Shown piece after piece: positions 1-12,980 of a stretch of DNA of 64,000 bases. Within the stretch, counting starts at the first letter, position 1; each line of letters begins with the position of its first letter. A program made the translations under genes and the position numbers. Under the pieces are notes generated by a model. That model saw only the letters and a program-made list of their open reading frames with translations. It did no database searches and was not told the origin of the DNA. The DNA is from Hetaerina americana (Eukaryota; Arthropoda; Insecta; Odonata; Calopterygidae), in the NCBI GenBank assembly GCA_022747635.1, contig JAKTNV010000262.1:186001-250000 (forward strand), read 5' to 3'.

Positions 1-3000
1 GCAGGATTTCATTTCTGCAGAAATAAATTTAGAGCCATTCATCCTAATTGTAGCGTACCCATGGGTACTTAAATTCACAATTGATGAGACGACTCTCCTT
101 TTAGTAATTTTTAAGGCAAATGCTTTCAATTCTCACCTGAGTAACTCAGCATATGCGACAGAGATTTTCGAATTTTAAAACCGATAGCGCAGTAAAATAA
201 GTAGGTCTCAAATCAACTCGGATTATATTTGGCCCAATGATAATACGTGTAATTAGTCGCAATATCGCTCAATGACAGCGTATTGTTAGCCCCCGCAAAA
301 TCGGCTTGAGAATATTTTTCCCCTCTTGACACGGCCCGCCAGGTACTGCGTTAAAATATAGGAATGGAAATCGCTGAGAATCACTGATTCAGAGGTCACA
401 TTTTATTCAAGAGCCTCGGCCGTGGAGAAGGAGGGCTGTACGGAAAGATAAGAGGGATATCCCGTAGCATCGGGTGATATTAATAGCCATTTTAGAATCC
501 GCACGTGATCGGAATAGAAGGGCTAACATGGTGTTTCACCCAATAAATCCCCCGTAAATCACATCTTGACATGGTTTACATTCAAAGCGTAAGCTCGTAT
601 ATTTGATGCTCTTGTTTCAGGTCTCGTCATGTAAAAACTTGATGCGTATATGGAAAACCTTGCCATCAATAACTATCTACCGCATCTTTCGTAAATTTGT
701 ATCTCATGTCTGCATCTTTGCATTTGCAGTAAATTTATGCCTGAAAAGGAAATTTGACGGATTTAATGGAAGAAAAAGATGTAAATCCATTCGTTTTCAC
801 TCATTTTTATCCATTTTAATGAGATTCACAGCACTTTGAATATATTATGCTAGTTCTACGTTGAATTAAGGGCAATTTCACAAAATTGTAACTTGATTTG
901 AAATATGCGCCAAAATAATGCAGGGTAAATAATTTCTTATGCCAATGAGAAAAGAAAGAAATTGAAGAAATTTTCTGTCGATGTCAGTTCTAGCATTTAG
1001 TTAATATTTATAGTCTCCTGATAACTGAACTCATTTTCCTGCACTTGCCTTCGCCGAGGAGGGAAAAGAAATAAAATCGCACTTGAACTTGTTTCTTTAC
1101 AATAATAATAATAACAATTTAATACTTGCGCACAAATCATTAAAAGGAGATACTATGTTCACGGAATCACACTTCGATAGTTGGCGTCAAAGAAAATTCT
1201 GTAATGTACACAGTTGATAATTAATTTCCAAGCTAAAATAAAAATGTGATTTGTCGGATGGAGCATGGTCACCCGACAAACGATCAAATGGGAACAGTTC
1301 GAGCCCGAGAGGCATGACGTCACGCGGTTTCGTCAAATGCGGTGGAGTGCGTTCGTTCGTTTCCTCGATGCCCTCGTTCACTCATCTTATATGATTAAAT
1401 CGATCGATCGATTCGCCGCAGTAGTACTCCAATTCCGTCAGTATCTCACGTATTGGCTATCAGCGATCCACCTCTGTCATGGTGGTAGGCACTTTTAGTT
1501 CATCATCGGAATTTTTTTATGTTTCGCGCCCGTCTTATTTGATGAATTTTTCGAAAGTCGAAAAAAAAATTTTCCATTTCCATTTTTCCAATCGTGGCTC
1601 GTTTCAAACATTTCAGTTTCATCTTATGTACAAAAACCGCAAGGCCGTAAATCATGACAGTCTTTTTGCATTTTACAGCATTTAAATTGGTTTCACCTCT
1701 TCATGGCTCAATGCCTAATATTCTATTTTCAGGGTTAGGCTAACAGGTGAACCGTCCAGCAATAGGAAGTATTAAGGAAGTGGAATGTGTATGAATCTGG
1801 AGGAGATGCCGCTCCGTTTCTTCGAACAAAATAAAATTTTTTAAATTAATATTTGTTACACAATGCCTATAATACCTGTTGCTACTGGCTGAATTGAATA
1901 TTCATTTTACTTAGACATGTGACATTGAGATAACCATTGCCCTGGATTGCCTTCCATCATCGTCGATTATTTTGATCGCATTCAAAGGGATATTGGAAAA
2001 ATATAAAATTGTTTTATAACGCCAAAAGCTCATCTCTCGTTTAAGGTTCAATTCTCTTTGGTTTTATCGAACGTTAAAATGGCTGAAAGCTTGCGGTTTT
2101 TTTCCTTCGCACCTAATTGTACTCGAATTAGGAATTGTATTAGGAATTGTACTCGAAGTACTCGAATTTGGAACATTTACCATTGTAAACATGTTGGAAT
2201 TCCAATCCTTTTCCGTTGAATAATCTCATATGTTGTCGTTCAGCGTGAACTGCCCTGTTTATAGCCATAGTCGAAGTCTCTTCACGGTGAAATATTACAG
2301 AGGTGATTCTTGATATATAATCAATGATAAAGTTGAACGTTCTGATTGCATCATTTTCATTTATACCATTAGTGAGAAATTCTTGTAAAGTTGTTTTGGG
2401 TTAGATGTATATAAATCACTTTATCGATCAAAATTTGTGGTCATATGGCCGTGATTCCATGGGACGGACAAGTTGTTGATGCTGACAGAATTCAATTTAT
2501 ACTTGACGATTAGCTAGAGATATTTATTTTTTGATCGGAGTCTTATGGTTGAACCTTGACGTACTTTGAATCTAATGCTATTCAGCAAATCTACTAACTT
2601 TGGGTGAAACATTTGGGTGAATACTAAGAATGGCCACTTACACTTAGGCACCTGGGCTTGGAACCACACGAAATAGGAATGTGGAGCTTAACACGCGCTC
2701 TTTAACGATCCCGAGCTGAGTTCAATGCATCGGCCAAAACGAGTGGTGATCTCTCCTTAGTAATGATATAATTCACCTTGACTTTAAGAAAATTGACAGA
2801 TGTTATACATAAATAACCGTAAATTAGCCATTCTGTCGAGTTAACCGATTCGAGTTTTAAGATGCGGTCTCATACAGAACATGAGTTTAATTTTGGTATC
2901 AGCATTTACATTAATTGGCAACATCTCAACGTAGGCACAGGTTGGCTGGTATAACGTGGCATAGCTAATGTAACGAAAATTATTTCAGGGAAAACTGTTT

Positions 3001-3050
3001 AAAACCATTAGTTTAAGGTCAATTATCCTCGAATATTTCTCGCGGCACCG
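1..3050. other. AT-rich DNA, no gene recognised
   Basis: Only short open frames without recognisable motifs are present. A local duplication near 2115-2170 repeats the words TACTCGAATT and TTAGGAATTGTA. I see no transposon ends, RNA gene or coding signature. Intergenic or intronic DNA is the likely reading. Confidence 0.5.
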
Positions 3051-3119
3051 AGTTGCCCGAAGCAATTTCACCCGGGATATCTTTTTTTGCCGAGCACGCG
3101 TTTTTTAAATCGCCACCAA

Positions 3120-3900
3120 ATAGGATTTTTACTGTAGGAGTTGGAGGAAAAATAATTCGTTGGGGGAGGAAGGGGATCAGGAGGGGGGGGTGGATGCGAC
3201 TAAACTGGGATGTGGGAAGGGCAGGAGAGGGAGGGACAAAGGGTCCCCTGTCGCAAAAGGGAATATTAATAGAGACAGAGGGGGAATCGCGACGGACGGA
3301 GGTGTGCGAACCGGGGGGGTGCCAGGGGTGCGATAGAGGGGGGAGGGGGTTGGTGGAGGCCCCGATGGTGTGTAGGGAGGGAGGAGTTAATGCGGCGCTC
3401 GCCGTAAATACCTCGCGAGCGGATTGTTTTAATGCTTAATTATTATCTGGGGATGGAGAAGGGGGGAGGGGGTGGGTTGGAAAGGGGAAGGGGTGGGAGG
3501 TGAGAAAAAAGCTGATGGTATTAGGGATTGCAGGCGGCTATAAGGGGCGGCTAAAAATGGAAACCGCATTAAGTGAGAATGCCACCGCCCTTGATGCGGA
3601 CAGCTGCCGCCACGTTGGCGGCGGCGCTCGGATCGCGTCGTCGTCAATCCGACCGGACCACGGTGTCTTTTTTAATTATATTAGGGTCCGTTCCGGCCGA
3701 CGCTCGCGTCTCTTTCTCAGCGTGGGCGTGTGTCTCCCATGGTATTTCTACGCTCCCGGCGGCCGCAAACCTTTGCAGCGACCGTTTAACTCGAAAGGGC
3801 CTCGGTACCACTTCCAAGACCTCCAACCACAATCAACCATTTGCACACCCAACTCACCCCACGCGTCCACAGCCGGCTTCGTCCCATTCAAGATGCGTCG
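3120..3900. other. G-rich then GC-rich patch
   Basis: From about 3150 to 3500 the plus strand is strongly purine-rich with many runs of three or more G, including an eight-G run near 3183. It is followed by a GC-rich, CpG-containing stretch at 3590-3800. There is no coding similarity that I recognise. It could be a regulatory or CpG-rich patch, or simple low-complexity sequence. Confidence 0.4.
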
Positions 3901-6900
3901 CGTGTGCTAAAACAATTACGGGATGAGTCCGTTCCATTGTTCTTCATTACCCGTCTCGTCTCAATGTTTGAGGGAAAAATCAATTGCCAATCACAATGCA
4001 AACGCGGTGACACGTGGTATTCTGTTTATGTACGGATCGAAATAGGTAACCATGGAATGATGTCGGGTCCATTGAGAAAAGACACTCTCCGGATCTAAAT
4101 GAAGTCCTGTGAGTTCTTGTGGATTTATCGACGTGGAGCAACAAGAAATGGGGAAGAATTGCTGTGTACACAATTAATTCCTGCACCAAAACCTGCAAAG
4201 TTAAACCAAAACAAGCGTCAAACGCACATGTTGTGATTTTTAGGGAAACTTAATCCCACGCATCAAGGGTCAAAGCACACATTGAATGGGCACACAAAAC
4301 GGACGGAGGTCCCGTGCTTGTTTGCGGAAAATTATTTTATCGCCAGGGACAACCGCAGGATTCAAACACCAGTGGTTCCCTATAGGGTTTTTTTTTCAGT
4401 TGACCCTGTAAAGGATACGGCACCGAGCCATCCCCGAGTACGCGAGGCGATTTTAGAGGAAATTAAGCTCGCCCACGGACCGATTCAAAGTACCCATGAA
4501 AAGAGAGGGCGCAGAGAAGCATAACATTCCGACAGCCTGTGGTATTTGCGGAAGAATACTCCCTCTCTAACTGAGGGCGCCAAGCACAATGCCTATGATT
4601 CCTTGTCGGAAAAAAATTGTAAGCACCATCATAATCCTGAACATTTGAAAAGGTTTAATGTCGTTTTTTGTAATTGGTAAACACTTAGAAGTGTGGAAAA
4701 TCATGGGAGAACATAGGCGGGGTGTTTCAAGCCCCCTGACTACCCTCTCCACTTATCTAAGCACCTGTGTCAGCGAGAAGGATATTCGCCCTTCCCCAAA
4801 CAGTAAACATCCTCTTTAGACTAGGGTTTATAAAATAAGCAATGGGTTCATTTACGTCTACCACCCCGCTCCCCACTTTATTGTCATAGGACCTCAACAT
4901 CGCGGACCTCTTTCCCATCTCTCACACAAACTTGCACCTCCGTTTCCCGTTTCAAATTCGCGTAGCTTAGACGCGTGGCCTGTGTTTATGTCGAAATCAG
5001 GAAGGCAATGTGGGGAATGATCGCGTACAGGAAGGTAATTGTTTCAGGAACATATTCAGATATTTACTTTCCCAAGGAGCGCGATAGCGAGGAAGAAATC
5101 GGGAAACCATATGCAGAAATTGTGGTGATCATTCTGAAGTAATAAATGTCGAGGGTAAGCTGGTCAACAGATGTAGCTGCAAACAATTTCAATATGAGAT
5201 TTTGGGACGTAAACGATTACAGGTTTACTTGAAAATTATAACCCAAGAAACGTTATTGAAAATATTAAAATGCATAGGATCGTTCGATTGGCTTCAATTA
5301 AGTATTTTCAATAAGGATGAGTATTTAATGTTGTCTATCAAGGTGAGATGACAAAAAATGTCACATTCGCAATAGTTTTCACATGACCACAAGTTAATCA
5401 GAAAAGGAAGGAAAGTTTGTACCTTGTTATGACCAATAGAGAAGGAGAACCAATTATGGGAAAAAAACTAATGGCGGAGGATAATGCTGGAAATACCGAG
5501 GAATTTAAAGATGGGTAAACTAGAATGGCTCGGCTGATTACGATAAACCAATCGGATAGCATTTTCCCATCAAATATTTCATGGGGTTAAAAAAATACTT
5601 ACGATTTTCCATTCTATATTTCCCGAAGGGTACTGATGAGCGGTCATTCAAATCAGGAATCAAGACTCACTAACCGAGTTATCGTTATTATAGCACATTA
5701 ATGCTCATGCATTCATTATAGCAGAGGCCGTTTCAACTATTTTCTCCGAAGCAACTCGAGAGATCAGTCACCTTCCGATCGCCTCACTCGAAAATCTATT
5801 CACCTCAGGCATCAGACGTGCGGATGATTGACTAGGATGGTTATGCAGTCGGATATTTCGCGCTGACTGAGGAAAGTTGCTCCTTGTGCTCGATTATTAC
5901 CATTATTCGCAGCATAACGGTATCAAAACTCTCGGCTGATATGAGCTGCTCTAAATGGAATTGTATAAATACTTTACCCATTCCAAATTGCAGCTTCGAT
6001 TTATTATTTTCTGCCAAATTTCCTCAAAAATACCTGATATTATCTTAATTTTTCAAGTTCCTTCCCCCTTCTCTGGTAAAAAGGTAGTTCCCAGTAAGAA
6101 TGGGAATTCAATTTCGTAATTTTAAAAGCTACCAGAAAATCTATATCAAATTTTAGGAGGCTTACTCGAGTGTGTTGGTTTTCGCGTCTATTAAATGCTA
6201 GTTTTCTATTTCATCATAAATGTTCAGCCTCCTTGTCATCACTTTCAATGGCATTGTATGGCAAAGAGACGAGTTGTTAGATCCACGCCGAAGTAAATGA
6301 CAATTAATTAATCACCGACGCGCCAGGAAATATGAGTGATATATGTATGTCGCGTTTTTCGAAGAAGAAACGTACGCTTTTCTCGAAGGCAAACAGCACT
6401 CGATGATTTCACGTCGCAATATAAATATGAATTAAATATTTAATACATATAAAATAAATATCAACACAAGTTCTATTGCAAACGTTGCCAATAACTTTTC
6501 GTTTATCATTAATTGATGGAAAAAAAGTGATTTATGTGATTAATGTTGGCTTTGGACGAACTAATAATAAAAATATCCGTGACACACCGCATTTCCCTGT
6601 AAATAACCTTCTTTTACGTCCGTTAAAGAAAGGTAAAGGTATTCTCATTCCAACCGCGTTGTTCATATCGGCGATTATTAATTTGTCGGATATAATTCCT
6701 AATATATCTTAGAGTTTTTAACCAAAAATATGGCAAATCATTTCCATTAAACACATGTGGCCCCACTTTCAGCGAGGTGATCTATTTCATACGACATGAT
6801 TTTAATGGTGCCGCGGGGACATACCCACGCACCCGAGGAGTAACGCCCCTACGCCCGCGGGTAAACGAGGAGTTCTATTAAACTAAAGTGTGTTCAATCT

Positions 6901-8160
6901 GCTGCCTGGAGTTTTACTTGCTCGGATTTAGGATGATATTTGCCCAGACGGCGCTAAAGAATCGCTGTTGAGCCATTTTCAGGGCAAAATACTTTTATTG
7001 AATCCAATCAATGCCGCAAACTGAGCAGGCCCGGGATGAAAGGTAATCGAACTGAATCGATTGATTTCTCGACATGCATTTGCCGGACTAGATGAAAACG
7101 GAATACTTACACCCGTCACAGAGAATTAATTCGCTACACCATGTGTGTGCATTGTGTAGTTTTGTTTAATTTCGTTAAGGTATTTTAGAAATAGGTATTC
7201 ATCGTACTAAAACACTGTAAATTTAATGAAGTAAACGGTGAAGAATGCATCAGTGTCGTAGGCTTCAAAATCATATCTGGTAAAATTACATATATTAATT
7301 CCAAATAAATTCCGTCATCTTAAATTTCCATACCTTACTAAGTATAATTTTCCTAAATAGAGAATTACGAGTGGGTAAAAACTTTACGTATATTTTGCCT
7401 TAAATTGCCCCAATATAAGAAAAATGTCACTACAAACTTCGGAATAATACGCAGTCTTGAATGTCTCCGAAATTTAGTTGATGGGGTTAGAGGACAGGCA
7501 ATGTTTGGAGGATTTTGATAATAAGTTGTGAAAATGATTCGACAAATTCAAATGGACGGAAAGGAAATCCAGTTGGAAAGTGAGGGAGAGATGGCTTTGG
7601 GAAGCGAGAGCGTGGCTGGGAGACTTTCGAAGAGCACGGGAAAATCGGATGCTAAAGAGTCGATCGAACGTTCAAGACTGTGATGAGTGGGAGGGGGCTG
7701 GGTGAGACAGTCAAAAAAACATTTTAACCGAATGAATGCATGAGGAGCAAAAAATATATTGAATTCCTGCGCATGCAAAACACATCCCATATTTCTAAAA
7801 TGATTACAACAAATTGCAAATGCGTACCTTGTTTTTCTTTTAAATTTAGCTCAGTTTCCTCGAAATTCCCCATCATCGCACCCTTTGACAAACACTCAGT
7901 CCTCTTAAATATTTTGTTCTATGTCACAAAAGTGCTATTCTTGTTCAATTTTCGCCTCTCTATTCCCCTAAGCAAATGGCTCGAAAATACTCTCTTCATA
8001 GCAAGAAGCGTGCAGTTATTTTTGCAGCAGACATGTGGGTCAAGCACGAAGCCATAACCTGTAGTTTCCAAAATGGTGAAAATAAGTGTGACTGGTAGTG
8101 AATGAGATGTGCGAAAATGGAATGCGGTCTCGTGTTTAATTCGTCGTCGCTTCAGTCGTC
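3901..8160. other. AT-rich DNA, no gene recognised
   Basis: The longest open frames are about 60-105 codons and show no family signature. No repeats or RNA genes stand out. Nothing else could be supported here. Confidence 0.45.
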
Positions 8161-9323
8161 CCACGCACCACGTGCGCCCAATGCACGATCATTCCAAATG
8201 GCTATCGGAATTGCATCTCCTGGCGTGTAGGTTTTCTTCTCAGAGGTGTCGCTCGCGTTGTGAACATCAATCGGAGGAGGAGTAAATTATTTTTGTAGCT
8301 CCGGCTCAGTATGACACCGGCGTTATAACACCGGCGGTTATAACTCCGGCGTGTCAGGTTTCCGCCCCGCGCTCGCCACAGCTGGATTCAGTCCGGGGGG
8401 GATACAGTTTAGCATGTGCGTCACAGGTTCCTCCCTCGTGGGAGGGCATTCTGAAAAGTCCAAGATCGCTCTCGACGAACGGCAACGCCATCGCATTGCG
8501 ATTCCGATTCGAACGGAGCGAAATTGCCCTCTGCCCGGGAGACGCTTGCAGTGGCAAATTTAATTTCGGGGGAGATGGCGGTGAATTTGATTTCTCGCGA
8601 CGGGGAAAGAGAGGTGGCGGGGGAGGAGGTGGGTAGAGGAAGTGGAGGATTTCGGATCGCAATGAGGCGGGATGAAGACGGAAGGGACCGCGTTCCCCGG
8701 CCGCCCCCCGGGGGCCGTCGACGGAGACACCCTCTGGCGCATGAATGCAGGCGATGGGTGCGGAGTGAGCCCTGGTCGCCTCTTCCTTCGAGTGCTCCCC
8801 ACCTCATGCTTCGCTCGGGCGCGGAGGAAATGAAGAACTGTGGCAGAGAGAAGTGGATCAAAAGCAAACTCAATGTTGCTCTGATCACCGGTTGAAGAAT
8901 AGGAAAGAGACAAACCGTACTCCTTTGAAGAGGAATCGGGCGCCGAACAATGGCTGCAGGCGGCGAGGGAAGACATTATTGCTCCTATCAAACTGGGTCT
9001 CATTCGATGGAGATGACGTTATCAGGCCAACAAAAGATCAATCTAAGCGGCAACCAAATGCCACAAAATTTTTATTGCATGTATTTACCGCAAATTAAAA
9101 TAATTCAAATCATAGATATTGTTTATAACCGGAGTATAGAGGTCAGCTTTTAAAGAAATACGTAACATAGACCCGAAAAAATGGTCTTATTCTTATCTAC
9201 GGAAGCCGGAGAATAGGGCAAGAAAATGAAGACTTCTATTTAAATAAACAAATTCGCGCATCAATTTATTGGATTTTACTTATTTGTGATTGTGGAAAGC
9301 AGCTGCAGCGGGAAAGGTGACAT
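8161..9323. other. GC-rich patch with short imperfect tandem repeat
   Basis: Around 8313-8355 the unit ACACCGGCGTTATA recurs about three times with small changes. The stretch 8560-8830 is GC- and CpG-rich, and open frames on both strands reflect composition. No protein motif is recognisable. The rest, to the start of the mariner remnant, is AT-rich and holds nothing I can name. Confidence 0.35.
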
Positions 9324-10254
9324 GAGGTCTGTCCCAAAATTAGTATGACTTATTTCTTCCCGGATAGACGGACGGACGGGCGGCCGTTTTCTCTGGCTGG
9401 CTGGGTTCGAGGGAGGGGAGCCTCAGAAACACTGGTGACCGGTGGCAGTTGGCCCCCTTTCTTTCCAGAGTGCCGAGCATTCGTTTGCGAAGCCTCTTTA
9501 ACGTAACCTTGTTATACTCCGTCATGAACTGGTCATTGGAACAGCCCTACGCTACCAAATTTCGCGTGAAACTGGGCAAAATTGGGAAGAAGACTAATGG
9601 CATTCTCCTGGCAGCTTATAATGATAACGCCATGGGTAAATCGGCTGGGTGTTTTTGAGAGGCACAAGTTGTTTCGGGTGAATAGGGAAGATATCGAAGA
9701 CGCCCAACCTTCAGGACACCCTTCGACCTCAAAAAGTGATGAACATATATCAAGAGTGAAGGCTTTCATGGACAGGGATCGAAGATTAATTGCTTGCATG
9801 GTTTCTGATGAGACTGACATCCCTAAATGTACATCGACTTGTGGCCGAAAATATGGGTATGAGAAAGGTGAGTGCGAAGTTGGTGCTACGACTGCTGCGA
9901 AGAACAAAAGGAAACTCGCACGCGGATTTGCCAAGAGCTTCTCGACGATGTGGATGAGGATCCAAATGTTTTAGACATTGCCACACCAGACTCTCTTCCT
10001 CTTTCCCCACCTCGAATCTGTTTTGAAAAAACGTCACCACGGCTCGGTGGAAGCGTTACAGCAGGCCGTGACGAGGGAGCTTAGCAGCATTCCGGGCGCC
10101 GCCTTCCAGAAGGCGTACGAGGCGTGGAAAATCCGCTGGCACAGAGGTACGTGATCGCACGAGGGTGCTACTACTTCAAAGACCTTTGAGTGAATGTATC
10201 AATTCTGGCTATAAATGATTTAATCGTCTCAGCCCAACTACTATTGGGACATAC
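9324..10254 (+). pseudogene. Mariner transposase remnant lacking the catalytic core
   Basis: This is a decayed mariner (Tc1/mariner, FLJ37770-type) element. The N-terminal half starts near 9524 (residues like KFRVKLGK) and runs through frameshifts into the linker motif GHPSTSKSDEH and the segment EQKETRTRICQELL near 9910. The sequence then jumps directly to the transposase C-terminus at about 10005-10150 (residues like VEALQQAVTRELSSIP and FQKAYEAWKIRW). The DDD catalytic region between these parts is missing. Degenerate inverted ends sharing TGTCCCAA occur near 9330 and, in reverse, near 10245. Exact ends are approximate. At least two frame changes are needed to read the N-terminal half. It cannot encode an active transposase. 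Confidence 0.75.
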
Positions 10255-12435
10255 ATTTTGCTAGAAGCAATGGAAATATCGTGCTGCACAAGCAGGATTA
10301 AAATTGAACAGGTTGAGTAATTGATTCATGCAGTTGTCTGATCGAAAGAAGAAAGAATAGGATTGGAAGATATAGAAGAAACTTAATTAGGGACATCAGG
10401 TGAAATATTTTGGTGGAGACCATAATGTTTTAAATCAAATAAAGGCATAAATATGGAAATGGAAGGATTCATTACGATGAATCAAAACATCAAGTATAAA
10501 TATTTTAATGTGCCAGGAAATGTAGGAGATAGCGAAATATAACAAATAAATCCGCTGATTGAAAACCTATAATAATTTAGATATTACCGAAATATATAAT
10601 TTAATTTTGTTAAACCTATAAATATATATATATGCAGTATTTTACGGGCTTTATTTTGACTGACCTTCGGGTTTATTACTGTGTTTATGGCTGAATTTGA
10701 ATAGGAGAGAAAATGGTAGTTTATACCGTGAAAGAAATTTTCAAGTAAAATTAACGAGATGAGACAGGTTAAAATGCCACCATCTGATGTAAGGTTTAAC
10801 AAGTGGGACAGAATACGAGAGAGCGCCTTTGCCTTACTTCGATTGACAGTGAAGAAGCGAGCCCTTCACCGACGCAGATTCACTCACGCGCTTCGTAGAG
10901 AGGTGACAGGGAGAGCGGGCGGGTGATATCCGCGGCGCCCGGGGATCGGCTGGGGATGTTGCGGCGTTGCTTCGAGGCGCGGAAGGGTGGAAGGAAGGGA
11001 GGGCTGGCACATGACATAACAAAAGGCGCCTCAATCCCCTTGATCCTTGGGGTTTTGGTTTGGGATTTCCGTGCGAAGCGAGAGTGGGAATATTCCTCCC
11101 GGGATGTTTTCCGGGGCGTGGAATTACGTGATCGAAGAATTGGCAAGGATTCGATAAGCAGTCCGTATTTTTTCAACAAATGTTTTCGTTTCCCCCGCTC
11201 CCTTTCACGCTTCTCCGGCCCTTGCTACGCACCCTGCCCGACGAAGAATTGCGGAATTAGAATAGAGCGTGGAGCTGCCTGAAATGTTCAGGGTGGGAGA
11301 TGTCGAGGAGGAGAGGGAAGGAGAATTCGGGATAGAGTGTTGCCTGCTGCGGTATTACACTCGGGAGAGACTCCGTATTTGGTTTTAATAGTTTTATTCA
11401 CTAGAAGTAAGTGGTAGTCATCCAAAGCATACCGCACAAAAAAGCGATCTGCGTATGGCATAGGTTATTTTTTAATGTGAGGCCTTTGAATGTCTTAGCA
11501 GATCGAAACATCTCTAGTTCCAAAATTGTCATAGTCTGAATTTTTTTAGGACAATCTTATTCAGGTGCTCATAAATATTCTATTTTAAGGAAAGAAATGA
11601 ATCTGAAGAGTACTGAATGAAATATTTCCAAATTTGTTTTGAAATAAAATATTTCCAAACGGTATCATAAAATTTCATATTAGCACACCCAAAAACTATT
11701 TGAACTTCGAAGGCCGCATACCTGACATCGAGAGCATTTCACTAAAGAACCAAATTATTTCAACAGACCTGACGAAGAAATACGTTAAATTTAACAACAA
11801 TTAAACAATTTGTTTAAACTTTTAGTTATAAATAACTTTCACTGCCACATTTTCGGGTAAATGATGTCTGTATCATCATTCAATGAATGATGATGATTAA
11901 AAACGTCCTTGGACATTGATTTTATTCTCTTATCTGAAAGACACCTTGAGTTGAAATGTTACCTACCATATCCATCGTGTGTTATGATATGATTATTCGG
12001 ATTTATGCTGTTTTACCCATTTTTACCCTGCCTTTTGCCCTGCTGCGACAGATGACATTCTCAGGCACAATTCACAGGCTGCTGGCCCACCTAAGGAAGT
12101 ATCTCAGCTTCCCTCCAGCTCCTTCCCTCGTCACGAGATGGTCACGGGAGAAACGGAGGCGGGGCCCCACTTCACGCGCTGAGTTTAGCATTTCGCCCAA
12201 AGTTATTGCGGCGGCGCTGTAGTGTGCTTTATGAAGTAAGTGGTGGCCGATCCGAAAGGCTTTTTCGACCGCTGTGCTGTTCACCGCCCTTCCGTCCGAT
12301 GGCAGTTTTTATGGACAATTTCCCCATTTTATTTCCCGTCCGTCAACGAAATGAGGAAAAAAAAGGAGGACTCATCGACGGCGAGCCCTCTTTCCCTAAT
12401 CCTTGACGTTCGCGTGCAAAATAACGCTGCTGCGC

Positions 12436-12440
<5 letters not shown>
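10255..12440. other. No gene recognised; GC-rich patch at 10830-11300
   Basis: AT-rich flanks surround a GC-rich patch at about 10830-11300 that opens frames on both strands without recognisable motifs. No repeat or RNA gene could be supported. Confidence 0.4.

Positions 12441-12506
<66 letters not shown>
12441..12506. repeat. (TA)n microsatellite
   Basis: Pure AT dinucleotide repeat of 66 bases. It borders the PLE terminal sequence that starts just downstream. Confidence 0.95.
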
Positions 12507-12508
<2 letters not shown>

Positions 12509-12700
12509 GGCGTGTGTGTATATACACAGTTCTTTCCCTCTCTACCTTGATAAAGGTGGTCACGACCACCGAAAATTCGAAAAATAGTTAGTCTCTTTTT
12601 TGTGTGCTTCTGTGTTTTTGTCTGTGTCCACTAGTGCTAAGTGTTATACATTATTATTCACGTCCGTGAGACTTTCAAAAAGTGTTATATACGATTATAC
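12507..12700 (+). mobile_element. PLE terminal repeat fragment (tail family 1)
   Basis: The segment carries the hairpin motif at 12547-12578 and then a T-rich tail (TTTTTTGTGTGCTTCTGTG). The tail from about 12600 to 12700 recurs in reverse at 39549-39650, including a TATTATTCAC word and a shared block ending in GAGACTTTCA or a close variant. The assignment to a Penelope-like element rests on the shared layout with other PLE ends in the window, not on a coding region. Confidence 0.5.
12547..12578 (+). ncRNA. Hammerhead-like motif, family 1 (candidate)
   Basis: Core UUGAUAA (12547-12553), one extra A, stem II GGTGGT/ACCACC (6 bp, loop CACG), GAAA (12571-12574), then self-complementary AATT (12574-12577) followed by C12578. 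Two core positions differ from the hammerhead CUGANGA (first U for C, and A for G at position 8). Stem I has only one clear pair. The family resemblance is visible. Catalysis is not demonstrated and this copy may be degenerate. Confidence 0.4.
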
Positions 12701-12799
12701 GGAAAAACTCAAACGAGCGGCACAATAATGAACCGACACAATATAACACAAATAGAATAGAATAGCAACATTTAAAAGGACACTCACACGGTAAATTGT

Positions 12800-12833
12800 T
12801 CGAGCTTTCGGCCCTCTCAGAGGCCTTCTTCAA
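12800..12833 (-). ncRNA. Hammerhead-like motif, family 2, left arm (candidate)
   Basis: Read on the minus strand: UUGAAGA (12827-12833), extra A, a GGCCU/GGGCC hairpin, GAAA, self-complementary AGCU, then C. The pattern matches the right arm with one loop difference (CTCTGAGA against CTGTGAGA). Stem I is limited to two pairs. Confidence 0.4.
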
Positions 12834-12843
12834 GATAGACCTC

Positions 12844-12875
12844 TTGAAGAAGGCCTGTGAGAGGGCCGAAAGCTC
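12844..12875 (+). ncRNA. Hammerhead-like motif, family 2, right arm (candidate)
   Basis: UUGAAGA (12844-12850), extra A12851, stem II GGCCT/GGGCC (5 bp including one U-G), GAAA (12868-12871), AGCT (12871-12874), C12875. It is the mirror partner of the left-arm motif. Position 3 of the core is U rather than C. Confidence 0.4.
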
Positions 12876-12932
12876 GAACAATTGTGTCCTTTTAAATGTT
12901 GCTATTATATTTGTGTTATATTGTGTCAGCCC

Positions 12933-12934
<2 letters not shown>

Positions 12935-12979
<45 letters not shown>
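12935..12979. repeat. (TA)n microsatellite
   Basis: Pure TA repeat of about 45 bases between two PLE terminal sequences. Confidence 0.95.

Positions 12980-12980
<1 letters not shown>

Larger units (their letters stand above)
12701..12934. mobile_element. PLE terminal repeat inverted dimer (family 2)
   Basis: Two copies of one terminal sequence face away from each other around a centre near 12840. The left arm is on the minus strand and the right arm on the plus strand. Each carries TTGAAGA, a GGCC-based hairpin and GAAAGCTC. Outward, both arms share a tail with TCCTTTTAAATGTTGCTATT and a TTGTGTTATATTGTGTC word. The left arm keeps GTGTGAGTGTCC, while the right arm has lost part of that box. 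The dimer runs into a (TA)n tract on the right. Confidence 0.6.

Noticed and set aside
8354..9003. Overlapping open frames of 100-155 codons
   Set aside because: GC-rich composition opens several frames on both strands at once. No family signature or splice structure is visible.
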